A DNA stretch of 56,713 bases from Ruminococcus sp. (GTDB lineage: Bacteria; Bacillota; Clostridia; Oscillospirales; Ruminococcaceae). The position numbers and the translations under genes are program-made. The stretch is taken from the NCBI GenBank assembly GCA_015066665.1, contig SVNX01000006.1, positions 31,462 to 88,174 on the forward strand, in the 5' to 3' direction. The notes beneath the pieces were generated by a model, which was not told where the DNA came from, made no database searches, and saw nothing but the letters and a program-made list of their open reading frames with translations. Of the stretch, positions 16,195-23,568 are shown piece after piece (within the stretch, counting starts at the first letter, position 1; every line of letters begins with the position of its first letter).

Positions 16195-18723
16195 TTATGC
16201 GACCGGCAGTTCACTCACCAGATCCACAAGGCTCTTGAGGATGATCAGGGAATCCGCAGGTGCGATCTCGCTGTCCACATTGCAGTCAGCAGCCTTCTTC
16301 TGGGTCGAGGTCAGATCCTGCTCGCCCATCAGATGCTTGTTGAGCATGACAACGTCCACAATTGTCACGCTGCCATCCAGATTGACGTCACCATAGAGGA
16401 AGGAATCGTTGATGTCCGGTGTCTCGGTGCCGCCCTCAGGCTCAACACCCCAGACCAGAACATCGTCCACATAAGCGGGGATCAGTTCGGTCAGCGTGGG
16501 CGGATCGTCCGTGATCTCCAGACCCTGACGGCTGTAGTCATCGATCGGATCCCAGTTGGTTTTAAAATTTTCATCCATGTCCGCAATCAGACCGAAATGG
16601 AAGACTCTGTCGCCGTAGAATTCGCAGCCTTCCCAGCTGATTTCGACGTAGTAGGTACCGTTGTCATCCCACTTGATGGGCTCGGAAATCGTTGCAAAGG
16701 ACGCACCGTTGGTGTTGGCGTTCTCTTCATCGTAATAGATCTCCACAATCACATCATCGATCGTCTGTCCAATGGCCAGCAGCTCGCTGATGTTGAAGAA
16801 GTAGCGTGCTTTGATGTTGTTCACATAGCGGGGCGGCAGGAAGGTGTCGTTGTAGACTGTGATTTCCACCTGAGAACGGGCGGTGTTTTCCTGCATGACT
16901 CTTGCTTCAACATAGTATTCGGTGATCTCGCCCTTCATTTCCTCTTCGGGGAGGGGGAGTGCCGGATCCGGCTCATGACCGGCGTCACGGCCGTAGAAAT
17001 GATAGAGACCTGCGGAAGCGCCAACAAAGCCGGCGTTGTAGTCCACAGCGACCTCGTTGTAGATGTAGTCGTTGGTATCGTCCACATGGAAGTCATCGCT
17101 GTCGGGACCGCCGACCAGCGCGCCCCAGAGTACATGCACCTGATCGACCGGCTCGAGTGCGCTCAGGGTCTTGGAACCGTGGGAAGCACGGTGGTGCGGG
17201 TGGCAGGCACCGTTTTCCAGATCGTAGCCGACAATATAGGCACGGTTCATCGGGTTGTCACCCATGATGTACTGCATCTGGCCGTAAGACCAGTCTGCAA
17301 AGGTCATGTCACCCGTTTCCTTGGCGTAAACCATTGCCTGCAGCTGTGCGGCAGTGTCATAACGTGCGGAACCGTATTCGTTCAGCATGGAGAAGCCGGC
17401 CGGTGTCTTGGCGAGCCATGCACCGTCCGCTGTGGGCAGATCGGCAATCTCTTCCGCTGTGATGGTTGTGTTCCAGAGGGTGTCATCGGGGCCGAAGTAC
17501 TTGTGTGCAGTCACCGGCACCTCGAATGCCGCATTGGCCGCATCAGCCGGACCCATGCCCGACCAGTATTCCAGATTCCAGCGGAAAATATACCAGTCAC
17601 GGCGGGTGTTGGTGATGGGTGCAAGCTTTGCAAATACGCCGCCCCATACAGTATCCCAGCAGTGTACCCAGATGTTCTGCCAGCAGTTGCCGGTGTCAGC
17701 GATGATTCTCTTGAGATAGCCCGTGTAGGGGTGGGCGCCCATGTCGCCGGTCACGGTCTCATCCACAGCAATGATGTCTTCAATATAATCGTAATTGCCT
17801 GTGCACTCATAGAGCCATACCGCAGCCCAGGCCAGCTCGTCATAGTCATAGCTGGACTCATAGAAGCCGCCGTCATAGCCAAGGCTTGTGACCTCGTTGC
17901 CCTCTTCCTCGGAGTGGGTCGCCACAGCGAATTCATAGAGCTTGATGGCTGCGTTCAGGGATTCTTCTGCATAGTCCGGCTCAGTGTCCTTGAAGTTCAG
18001 GTAGTTGACCGCAAGGGAAGCGGATACGCCGGCACACATATCGGAAGCCGGTGTGTCCACCGTTGCAAAGTAAGCAGGACGGGCAAAGTCGAGCAGATTC
18101 TCGTTCTGCAGCTCAGGTGCAATCCAGTAGTTGTGGTCGATCTTACCCTCGCCGACCTGATAGCAGAATGCCAGGACATCGCCATTTTCATCGTAGTACA
18201 GACACTTGAGATAGTAGTCGTTCATCCAGTGCAGGATGTCCTCAATATGCCACTGCTGACCGGCATCAATATAGGCATCACGGAATTCATAATAGCCCCA
18301 GCCCAGGGTGGAAGCCGCATAGCTGCCGGGCAGGCAGAATTTTACATGGTCGCCTGCGTCGTGCATGCCGCCGGCCACGTCAATGGTGCCGTCACCGTCG
18401 GGATCGAGAATGTCACGGTGTTCGTCAATGAACGCCTGTGAAAGGTTCGTGCCCTTGTAATCCTCGCCCATCGGAATCAGCGGAACCGCCGCATCCTCCA
18501 CATGGCAGTCACCACGCCAGTCCAGATTGCCGCCGGTGATGCCGGGGCCGCACTTGTTGGCGTCGTAGAAATACATGGACAGCTGCAGAGCCTTGGCAAA
18601 ATTGACATCCACTTCCGTGGCAGTCTCTGTTTCCTCAGCCGCAGAAACAGATACGCCGCCCATCAGCATGGCGGCACTTGTCAGCAGGGACAGCAGACGG
18701 CTGCCCCATCTCATCTTCTTCAT
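16195..18723 (-). CDS. GH9 endoglucanase with CBM3c-like module and dockerin
   Basis: Secreted cellulosomal cellulase of 842 residues. Order: signal peptide (1-28, cleaved near VSA-AEE), GH9 catalytic domain (about 40-530), CBM3c-like beta module (about 545-700), linker, and dockerin (about 770-835). GH9 hallmarks: GGMHDAGDHVKF (catalytic Asp base), HPHHRASHGS, and GGPDSDDFHVDDTNDYIYNEVAVDYNAGF with the general-acid Glu. The dockerin is of the type GDVNLDGSVTIVDVVMLNKHLMG, then DSEIAPADSLIILKSLVDLV. This class differs from most LRR proteins in the window. AGAGGA precedes the ATG, and the gene has its own promoter at 18776-18804. Activity is inferred from family membership. Confidence 0.95.
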   Translation of the reverse strand: MKKMRWGSRLLSLLTSAAMLMGGVSVSAAEETETATEVDVNFAKALQLSMYFYDANKCGPGITGGNLDWRGDCHVEDAAVPLIPMGEDYKGTNLSQAFIDEHRDILDPDGDGTIDVAGGMHDAGDHVKFCLPGSYAASTLGWGYYEFRDAYIDAGQQWHIEDILHWMNDYYLKCLYYDENGDVLAFCYQVGEGKIDHNYWIAPELQNENLLDFARPAYFATVDTPASDMCAGVSASLAVNYLNFKDTEPDYAEESLNAAIKLYEFAVATHSEEEGNEVTSLGYDGGFYESSYDYDELAWAAVWLYECTGNYDYIEDIIAVDETVTGDMGAHPYTGYLKRIIADTGNCWQNIWVHCWDTVWGGVFAKLAPITNTRRDWYIFRWNLEYWSGMGPADAANAAFEVPVTAHKYFGPDDTLWNTTITAEEIADLPTADGAWLAKTPAGFSMLNEYGSARYDTAAQLQAMVYAKETGDMTFADWSYGQMQYIMGDNPMNRAYIVGYDLENGACHPHHRASHGSKTLSALEPVDQVHVLWGALVGGPDSDDFHVDDTNDYIYNEVAVDYNAGFVGASAGLYHFYGRDAGHEPDPALPLPEEEMKGEITEYYVEARVMQENTARSQVEITVYNDTFLPPRYVNNIKARYFFNISELLAIGQTIDDVIVEIYYDEENANTNGASFATISEPIKWDDNGTYYVEISWEGCEFYGDRVFHFGLIADMDENFKTNWDPIDDYSRQGLEITDDPPTLTELIPAYVDDVLVWGVEPEGGTETPDINDSFLYGDVNLDGSVTIVDVVMLNKHLMGEQDLTSTQKKAADCNVDSEIAPADSLIILKSLVDLVSELPVA

Positions 18724-18775
18724 AATAATCCTCTCTTCCGTATTGTTTTTGTTGTAACGAAGTTCTTATATACTG

Positions 18776-18804
18776 ATTGTAGTATATTTTGAATAAAATG
18801 TCAA
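18776..18804 (-). promoter_or_regulatory. Promoter of the GH9 gene
   Basis: Minus strand TTGACA (18804-18799), 17 bases, TACAAT (18781-18776). Confidence 0.8.
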
Positions 18805-18958
18805 GAGGTTTTGAAAAATATGTTTCAAAAAGGTACAATCTGTTAGTTTTTCATAGGCTAACAAGGTTCAAGATATAATATGGTTTACCTAAATTTCAGC
18901 TAATCGAAAAAGTTCCGGGGAAAATTAAGCCGAAAAATGTCGAAAACAGGCGGTTTTA

Positions 18959-18987
18959 TTGACATACCCCATCCCATGTGCTATAAT
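18959..18987 (+). promoter_or_regulatory. Consensus promoter of a candidate small RNA
   Basis: TTGACA (18959-18964), 17 bases, TATAAT (18982-18987): a perfect match to the housekeeping consensus, with no gene starting within 350 bases. Confidence 0.82.
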
Positions 18988-18993
18988 GAATCT

Positions 18994-19075
18994 GGGTCCG
19001 GAAACCGGATACTATTATAAAAAGCTCTACGGAAGAACGCCCCTCCCTATGTCTGCTCGGGAGGGGTGTTTTTCT
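18994..19075 (+). ncRNA. Candidate small RNA of about 82 nt
   Basis: Starts seven bases after a consensus -10. The 5' end folds as TCCGG-AAA-CCGGA (18997-19009), followed by an A-rich unpaired region, and ends in an 11-bp terminator stem (19037-19047 with 19059-19069) plus a T-run. No ORF with a ribosome site fits. It could be an independent sRNA or an attenuated leader, but the next gene has its own promoter. No known family was recognised. Confidence 0.6.
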
Positions 19076-19117
19076 ATTGAAAAACGCTTAAATTTTGTGA
19101 ATTTTCACTATTTTGAC

Positions 19118-19146
19118 TTGCATTTTTACGCTTGCTGTGCTATAAT
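19118..19146 (+). promoter_or_regulatory. Promoter of the VTC/DUF4956 operon
   Basis: TTGCAT (19118-19123), 17 bases, TATAAT (19141-19146), about 225 bases before the VTC start. The transcript has a long structured leader. Confidence 0.75.
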
Positions 19147-19163
19147 TAAACAAAGAGGAAGCG

Positions 19164-19232
19164 ATGAATACGCAGTTTTCGCACCATATATTTGCTGCGA
19201 AACTGCGCCCTTTTGTGAAAATCTGCCAATAA
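19164..19232 (+). CDS. Possible 22-residue leader peptide ORF
   Basis: GAGGAAGCG precedes ATG 19164. The 22-codon frame ends at TAA 19230. It spans a strong hairpin (GCAGTTTTCGCA at 19172-19183 with TGCGAAACTGC at 19195-19205, one bulged T), so ribosomes on it would melt the stem. No stretch of repeated regulatory codons is obvious. Could be a translated leader controlling the downstream operon, or chance. Confidence 0.3.
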   Translation: MNTQFSHHIFAAKLRPFVKICQ

Positions 19233-19339
19233 TTATGAGAAAGTACGGAAATCATTCCAAAAACCTGTATAGCTTTAAGTTTATTTTAAGCGAGCATCCG
19301 TATAATGAAGATACAGAAACCGAACAGAAAGGAGTGAAG

Positions 19340-19364
19340 ACATACGGAGTGCGGCTTCGTATGT
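19340..19364 (+). promoter_or_regulatory. Hairpin between ribosome site and start codon of the VTC gene
   Basis: AAAGGAG (19328-19334) is 37 bases from ATG 19372, too far to work directly. Between them ACATACG (19340-19346) pairs perfectly with CGTATGT (19358-19364). With the stem folded, the remaining distance is about 12 bases. Confidence 0.5.
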
Positions 19365-19371
19365 CATAAGT

Positions 19372-20142
19372 ATGGCAATCAGTACATTTCAGCGAAAAGA
19401 GATCAAATTCATGCTGTCGATGGACCAGTACGAGGCTCTGCTTGAAGAGATACATAAGTACATGGATCCCGATAAGTACTGCGTCGGCGGCAAGGATTAC
19501 GGCATCTACAACATTTACTACGACACACCCGATGATTACCTGATCCGTGAGTCCATCGCCAAGCCCTACTACAAAGAAAAGATCCGCCTGCGCAGCTATT
19601 TCTCTCCCGCTGCCCCCTCTGACAAGGTTTTTCTTGAGATCAAGAAGAAGGTCGGCGGCATCGTGACCAAGCGCCGTGTGACCATGACATTGCAGGAATC
19701 CGAGGATTATCTGCTCCACCGCAAGAAGCCGGTGAACATGGAAAAATTCATCCAGAAGCAGATCTTCAGTGAGCTGGATGTATTCCTTGCCCACTACCCC
19801 GTGATACCCAAGCAGTACATCAGCTACCAGCGTACCGCTTTCTTCGGCAAGGAGGACAAGGACTTCCGCCTGACCTTTGACCGTCAGCTGACCGAGCGCC
19901 GCTACGATCTGTCGCTCAGTCATCCCAGCTACGGCACACAGCTCATCTCGCCCGACCAGCGTCTGATGGAAGTCAAGATCGCCGGTGCCATGCCCCTCTG
20001 GCTCTCCCAGAAGCTCTCGGAGCTTCAGATCTACAAGATGAGCTTCTCAAAGTACGGCACCGCCTATCAGCGGCACATTAAAACAGCATTGTATGAAGCG
20101 GATTATATGAACAAAAAGAAAGGAAGTATTCTCCATGTTTGA
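19372..20142 (+). CDS. VTC-domain polyphosphate polymerase
   Basis: A 256-residue CYTH/triphosphate-tunnel protein of the VTC type that makes inorganic polyphosphate from ATP in eukaryotic relatives. Tunnel-lining basic/acidic residues are visible: FQRKEIKFML, KEKIRLRSYF, VFLEIKKKVGGIVTKRRV, and LMEVKIAG at the C-terminus. The fungal SPX and membrane domains are absent; in bacteria a DUF4956 membrane protein usually accompanies it, as here, overlapping by eight bases. The start is fixed by the conserved FQRKE start of the domain although no ribosome site is adjacent (see the hairpin entry). Confidence 0.85.
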   Translation: MAISTFQRKEIKFMLSMDQYEALLEEIHKYMDPDKYCVGGKDYGIYNIYYDTPDDYLIRESIAKPYYKEKIRLRSYFSPAAPSDKVFLEIKKKVGGIVTKRRVTMTLQESEDYLLHRKKPVNMEKFIQKQIFSELDVFLAHYPVIPKQYISYQRTAFFGKEDKDFRLTFDRQLTERRYDLSLSHPSYGTQLISPDQRLMEVKIAGAMPLWLSQKLSELQIYKMSFSKYGTAYQRHIKTALYEADYMNKKKGSILHV

Positions 20143-20836
20143 TTCTATTCTCGAATATGACGCCGTCACCGGTGCGGTTGTCAATCTGAACCTCGGCGAT
20201 TTCCTCGCCATCATCCTCTCCTCCCTCGGCATTGGTCTGGGCATCAGCCTGGTTTACCTGCTGACCCACAAGAAGGAGGGCTTTGCGCAGAGCTATGCAC
20301 TGACCACCATCATGCTTGCGCCCATCGTTGCCATCCTGCTTATGCTCATCAGCAGCACCGCCGGCGGTCTTGCTCTGGCCGGCGTCTTCACGCTCTGCCG
20401 CTTCCGCAGCATTCCGGCCGACCCCAAGGATGTCAGCTATGTCTTCCTTTCCATGGCCAGCGGCGTTATCTGCGGCAAGGGCTATGTGATCCTCGCATTC
20501 GTCTTCTTTGTGATCCTTGCGGCTGTGATGTTCGTGCTGCACTTCACAAATTATGCAGCCCCCAAGAACAGCGACATGACCCTGAAGATCTCCATCCCCG
20601 AGAACCTCAACTACGAGGGTCTGTTCGATGCCGTACTCAACAAGTACACCACAAGCTGGAAGCTCCGCAGAGTGAAGACCACCAACTTCGGCTCCCTCTT
20701 CGACTGCATCTACAGCATTCAGCTGCCCAATAATGTCGAGCAGAAGAAGTTCCTCGACGAGCTGCGTACCCTCAACGGCAACATGACCATCACACTGACC
20801 ATGTTCCGCTACGAGGATAAGATTTACGAGAAATAA
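20135..20836 (+). CDS. DUF4956 membrane protein
   Basis: A 233-residue protein with about four transmembrane helices in the first 135 residues (FLAIILSSLGIGLGISLVYLL, TTIMLAPIVAILLMLISS, FLSMASGVICGKGYVILAF and the following segment) and a C-terminal cytosolic alpha/beta domain of about 90 residues. GFTLCRFRSIPADPKDV-like signature (here FTLCRFRSIPADPKDVSY) is typical of DUF4956. The gene overlaps the VTC polymerase, suggesting that it anchors the polymerase or conducts polyphosphate; this is inferred from the fungal complex. Confidence 0.85.
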   Translation: MFDSILEYDAVTGAVVNLNLGDFLAIILSSLGIGLGISLVYLLTHKKEGFAQSYALTTIMLAPIVAILLMLISSTAGGLALAGVFTLCRFRSIPADPKDVSYVFLSMASGVICGKGYVILAFVFFVILAAVMFVLHFTNYAAPKNSDMTLKISIPENLNYEGLFDAVLNKYTTSWKLRRVKTTNFGSLFDCIYSIQLPNNVEQKKFLDELRTLNGNMTITLTMFRYEDKIYEK

Positions 20837-20901
20837 GCATGTTCTGACCGGATGGTGATCTGTCCGGTCATTTCTGCAATAACGATATCGAAAGGGTGAT
20901 T

Positions 20902-22281
20902 ATGATGAAAATGATCAGAAACTGGATGTGCCTGCTGGCGGTGCTTGGCATGATGGGAAGCCTTGCGGCCTGCGGTACACAGAAGGAAACCGATTCCGCA
21001 CCGGACAGCACCGTGCTCTCCGCTGCCAATGACGATGCCGAGGAGGATCTTCTTGAGGAGGACTCTGCCGTCGGTGACGATGCCCCCATCGTTGAGGACG
21101 AGCTTGTCATCAAGGGCAAGGAAACCACAGCCCCCGACAGTAAGGCCGAATCCAAGGCCGATACCACAACCGCTGCAACCGGCAATACCACCGTTTCCCG
21201 CACGGACAGCTCTCAGGCGGATGTCAATTCCGCTCCCGTGCAGAATGTGACCCAGAACAGCAGTGCCGATCCCGTCTCCTCTGCGGCACCCACAAGCTCT
21301 GCCGCAGCAACCGAAGCCCCCACACAGGCACCCACGGAGCCGCCCACGGAAGCTACCACACAGGCCCCTGAAAACGTGGTGTCCGGCGTGATCAATCTGA
21401 ATAACGGTGCCGTTGCCTATGAGGGCGAGGGTATTTCCGTGAACGGCAATGTCATCACCATCACCGGTGAGGGTGACTATGTGGTCAGCGGCAATCTGCC
21501 CGACGGTATGATCGAAGTCAATACCACCCTGAAAGTGAAGCTCAAGCTCAACGGCGTGAGCATCAGCAATTCCACCGGCCCAGCCATCCTTGTCAATGAC
21601 GCAAAGCGTCTGACCATCACCCTCATCGAGGGCAGCAGCAATGTCCTGCAGGGCGGCAGCGTGGAGAATGACGGTGCCATCTGCACCAACGATACTCTTG
21701 AAATCAAGGGCGCCGGCTCGCTCTATGTCAACGGCACTGTTGAGCACGGCATCGCAAGCGACGATGATGTTGTGATCAAGAACGGCAATATTCAGGTCGA
21801 TGCTGTCAAGACCGGCATCATGGCCAATGATGATATCACCGTATCCGGCGGCAGCCTGCGTGTGACCGGCGGCACCAATGGCATGAAGTCCAAGGGTACC
21901 CTCAACATCACCGGCGGCACCATCTGGACCAAGGGCGGCAAGGAGACCAAGAGTGCCCTCTACAGCCTCGGTGCGTTCACCCTGACCGGCGGCTATGTCT
22001 ATGCCATGGGCTGCGGTGCGACCGCTCCCGAGCCGACCTTCTCTACACAGTGTGCAGCTATCGTGACACTGACGCCTTCCATCGCAGCGGGCGGCTCCAC
22101 TGAGATCGTCAGCAATGGCGTGCAGCTCTTTGCAGACTCTTCCCCCTTTGCCTACAACACCGTTTTCGTCTCCACGCCCGAGATGTATGACGGCATGCCC
22201 TTCACAGTGTACGGAAATGGCGCAGATATGGGCAGCTTTACAACGGCAGGTCTGGTGACCTCTGTCACGGCTGGCTCTTAA
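20902..22281 (+). CDS. Cthe_2159-like carbohydrate-binding lipoprotein
   Basis: A 459-residue lipoprotein (signal peptide, lipobox SLAACG). About 130 residues of Ala/Thr/Glu-rich tether follow, then a right-handed beta-helix domain resembling the Cthe_2159/DUF4353 family, which binds cellulose and acidic polysaccharide in Clostridium thermocellum. Repeating turns are visible: GAICTNDTLEIKGAGSLYVNG, GIASDDDVVIKNGNIQVDA, GIMANDDITVSGGSLRVTG, GMKSKGTLNITGG. It follows the DUF4956 gene by 65 bases; these three gene types commonly cluster in Clostridia. ATG 20902 is preferred to GTG 20896 because GAAAGGG precedes it. Role: surface binding of plant polysaccharide, by inference. Confidence 0.8.
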   Translation: MMKMIRNWMCLLAVLGMMGSLAACGTQKETDSAPDSTVLSAANDDAEEDLLEEDSAVGDDAPIVEDELVIKGKETTAPDSKAESKADTTTAATGNTTVSRTDSSQADVNSAPVQNVTQNSSADPVSSAAPTSSAAATEAPTQAPTEPPTEATTQAPENVVSGVINLNNGAVAYEGEGISVNGNVITITGEGDYVVSGNLPDGMIEVNTTLKVKLKLNGVSISNSTGPAILVNDAKRLTITLIEGSSNVLQGGSVENDGAICTNDTLEIKGAGSLYVNGTVEHGIASDDDVVIKNGNIQVDAVKTGIMANDDITVSGGSLRVTGGTNGMKSKGTLNITGGTIWTKGGKETKSALYSLGAFTLTGGYVYAMGCGATAPEPTFSTQCAAIVTLTPSIAAGGSTEIVSNGVQLFADSSPFAYNTVFVSTPEMYDGMPFTVYGNGADMGSFTTAGLVTSVTAGS

Positions 22282-22336
22282 TAAGAATGAAATTTGAATT
22301 AAATGCAAATAATCTGATTTTAACAAACTGTTCATC

Positions 22337-22383
22337 AATTTTGGAGGGGATAGGGAAGGAATTCCGGAAATCCCCTCAAAATT
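22337..22383. repeat. Long imperfect palindrome
   Basis: AATTTTGGAGGGGAT (22337-22351) is complementary to AATCCCCTCAAAATT (22369-22383) with one bulge. Inside is GGAATTCC. No T-run follows on either strand, so it is not a standard terminator. It lies in the 22282-22907 gene-free stretch and ends nine bases before a TATAAT (22392-22397). Confidence 0.7.
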
Positions 22384-22418
22384 GGGTACAATATAATAGT
22401 TTTGTAGATTATTGTGTA

Positions 22419-22447
22419 TTGCAAAGAGAATGCAAATGCGGTAAAAT
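22419..22447 (+). promoter_or_regulatory. Promoter of a candidate structured RNA
   Basis: TTGCAA (22419-22424), 17 bases, TAAAAT (22442-22447). Confidence 0.55.
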
Positions 22448-22453
22448 ATAAAA

Positions 22454-22675
22454 AACAGCAAAACACAGGCAAGAAACACAAAAACGATGCTACGGGCTTC
22501 CCCCTCTCATAGTCCGGGGATCGGGTTTCAGTCAAGAAATTGCTGTAGAAAAATTAAATTTGTTTACTAAAGCGCAGCGGAAAGAGATTTCCGAATAGTA
22601 GCAGATTTAATTTCTCTTGTCACAGCTTGCAGTGCAGATGAGTTGATCTCAGAAATTAAGCTGTACATTTTTTAC
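22454..22675 (+). ncRNA. Candidate structured RNA of about 220 nt
   Basis: Three helical domains are directly visible. (1) ACAGCAA 22455-22461 pairs with TTGCTGT 22540-22546, enclosing TCCCC/GGGGA. (2) AAATTAAAT 22551-22559 pairs with ATTTAATTT 22605-22613, continued by TACTA/TAGTA (22565-22569 with 22596-22600) and capped by CGGAAA-GAGA-TTTCCG (22578-22593), a GNRA loop. (3) ACAGCTT 22622-22628 pairs with AAGCTGT 22658-22664, enclosing TGAG/CTCA, then a T6 tract (22668-22673). No ORF is supported. Not recognised as 6S, tmRNA, RNase P or SRP RNA. Confidence 0.55.
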
Positions 22676-22690
22676 CTTCCTCTTTATGAA

Positions 22691-22716
22691 AACATCCGGC
22701 TTTGTCGGGTGTTTTT
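22691..22716. terminator. Terminator downstream of the candidate RNA
   Basis: AACATCCG/CGGGTGTT stem followed by TTTTT; A-tract on the other side. It separates the candidate RNA from the RHH-clpB unit. Confidence 0.75.
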
Positions 22717-22785
22717 CTACTTTATGAGGCTTTTTGGAAACGCATAGTGATTTGTGAAACTTGTGTGATAGTTTATATAAAACCA

Positions 22786-22846
22786 TTGACATTTTTCAAA
22801 AGCTGTGCTATACTATACTTGCGGACGGAGCATCCGCATCTTTTTT
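22786..22846 (+). promoter_or_regulatory. Promoter with an immediate hairpin and T-run, upstream of the RHH gene
   Basis: TTGACA (22786-22791), 17 bases, TATACT (22809-22814). The predicted start near 22820 opens directly into a TGCGGA/TCCGCA hairpin followed by TTTTTT (22841-22846). This may be a 5'-terminal attenuator or an mRNA cap-like stem before the RHH-clpB operon. Confidence 0.6.
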
Positions 22847-22907
22847 AAATACAAAAACTCGCTCGTCGGATTATATAATTCGGCGTACGGATTCAAGAGG
22901 TGATGAG

Positions 22908-23555
22908 GTGAAGAAAAGCATATACAGCCTTGTGCTGATGGATGAGGTGGTCGAGGCAGTTGATCGTGCGGCCTGTGCCCTGCACACGAGCCGGTCGAAT
23001 CTGATCAACCAGATTCTCGCCGAGCATCTTTCCTGCGTCACGCCGGAAATGCGGATACAGGCGGTATTTGCCGCCATGGAGGCACGCATGGCAGAGAGCT
23101 TCCGTGTACCGGAACAGTCCTCAGCCCACATCCTTGCGCTGCACAGCCCCCTTGCCTACAAGTACAAGCCCACCGTACAGTACAGCGTTGAGCTGTACCG
23201 TGAGATGCGGGAAGGTGCATCGGGCAGGCTCAGAGTGCAGCTGCGTACGCAGAGCCGGGAGCTTCTGGGACTGCTGGACGAGTTCTTCCGGTTCTGGATG
23301 CAGCTTGAGCAGCAGTGGCATCCGGACGGCGCACAGATCCGCTGGCAGATCGCACCGGGACGGCTGGAGCGTTCCCTGTGCAATCCCGTGCCCGGGGATG
23401 AAACACACTTCGGTGAGCTGATCGGCGCCTATATCCGTCATCTGGACGGGAGCATCAAACGATATTTCGCAGGATTGTCCGATTACCGCAGTACACTGGC
23501 GGCCCTCGAGGCACGCTATGTGCAGGCACTGCGTGAGACGGACGCATGGATTTAA
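22908..23555 (+). CDS. Ribbon-helix-helix protein of unknown function
   Basis: A 215-residue protein starting at GTG 22908, with GAGGTGATG just upstream. The first 45 residues look like a CopG/Arc ribbon-helix-helix DNA-binding domain: strand KKSIYSLVLMDEVV, then helices VVEAVDRAACALHTSRSNLINQILAEHL. The remaining 165 residues are mostly helical with no recognised family (a conserved-looking segment lies around QWHPDGAQIRWQI). It is 13 bases upstream of clpB in the same transcript, so it may be an autoregulator of the chaperone operon in place of CtsR; no CtsR box was seen. Confidence 0.65.
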   Translation: MKKSIYSLVLMDEVVEAVDRAACALHTSRSNLINQILAEHLSCVTPEMRIQAVFAAMEARMAESFRVPEQSSAHILALHSPLAYKYKPTVQYSVELYREMREGASGRLRVQLRTQSRELLGLLDEFFRFWMQLEQQWHPDGAQIRWQIAPGRLERSLCNPVPGDETHFGELIGAYIRHLDGSIKRYFAGLSDYRSTLAALEARYVQALRETDAWI

Positions 23556-23568
23556 AGGAGGAGATTGC

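Noticed and set aside
16333..18441. 702-codon plus-strand frame opposite the GH9 gene
   Set aside because: Antisense to conserved catalytic motifs; no start context.
18994..19075. Known riboswitch class for the RNA at this place (c-di-GMP, preQ1, THF, fluoride)
   Set aside because: Conserved core motifs of these classes were looked for and not found.
22454..22675. tmRNA or RNase P RNA identity
   Set aside because: No CCA-type acceptor/tag frame and no GAGGAAAGUCC-type core.
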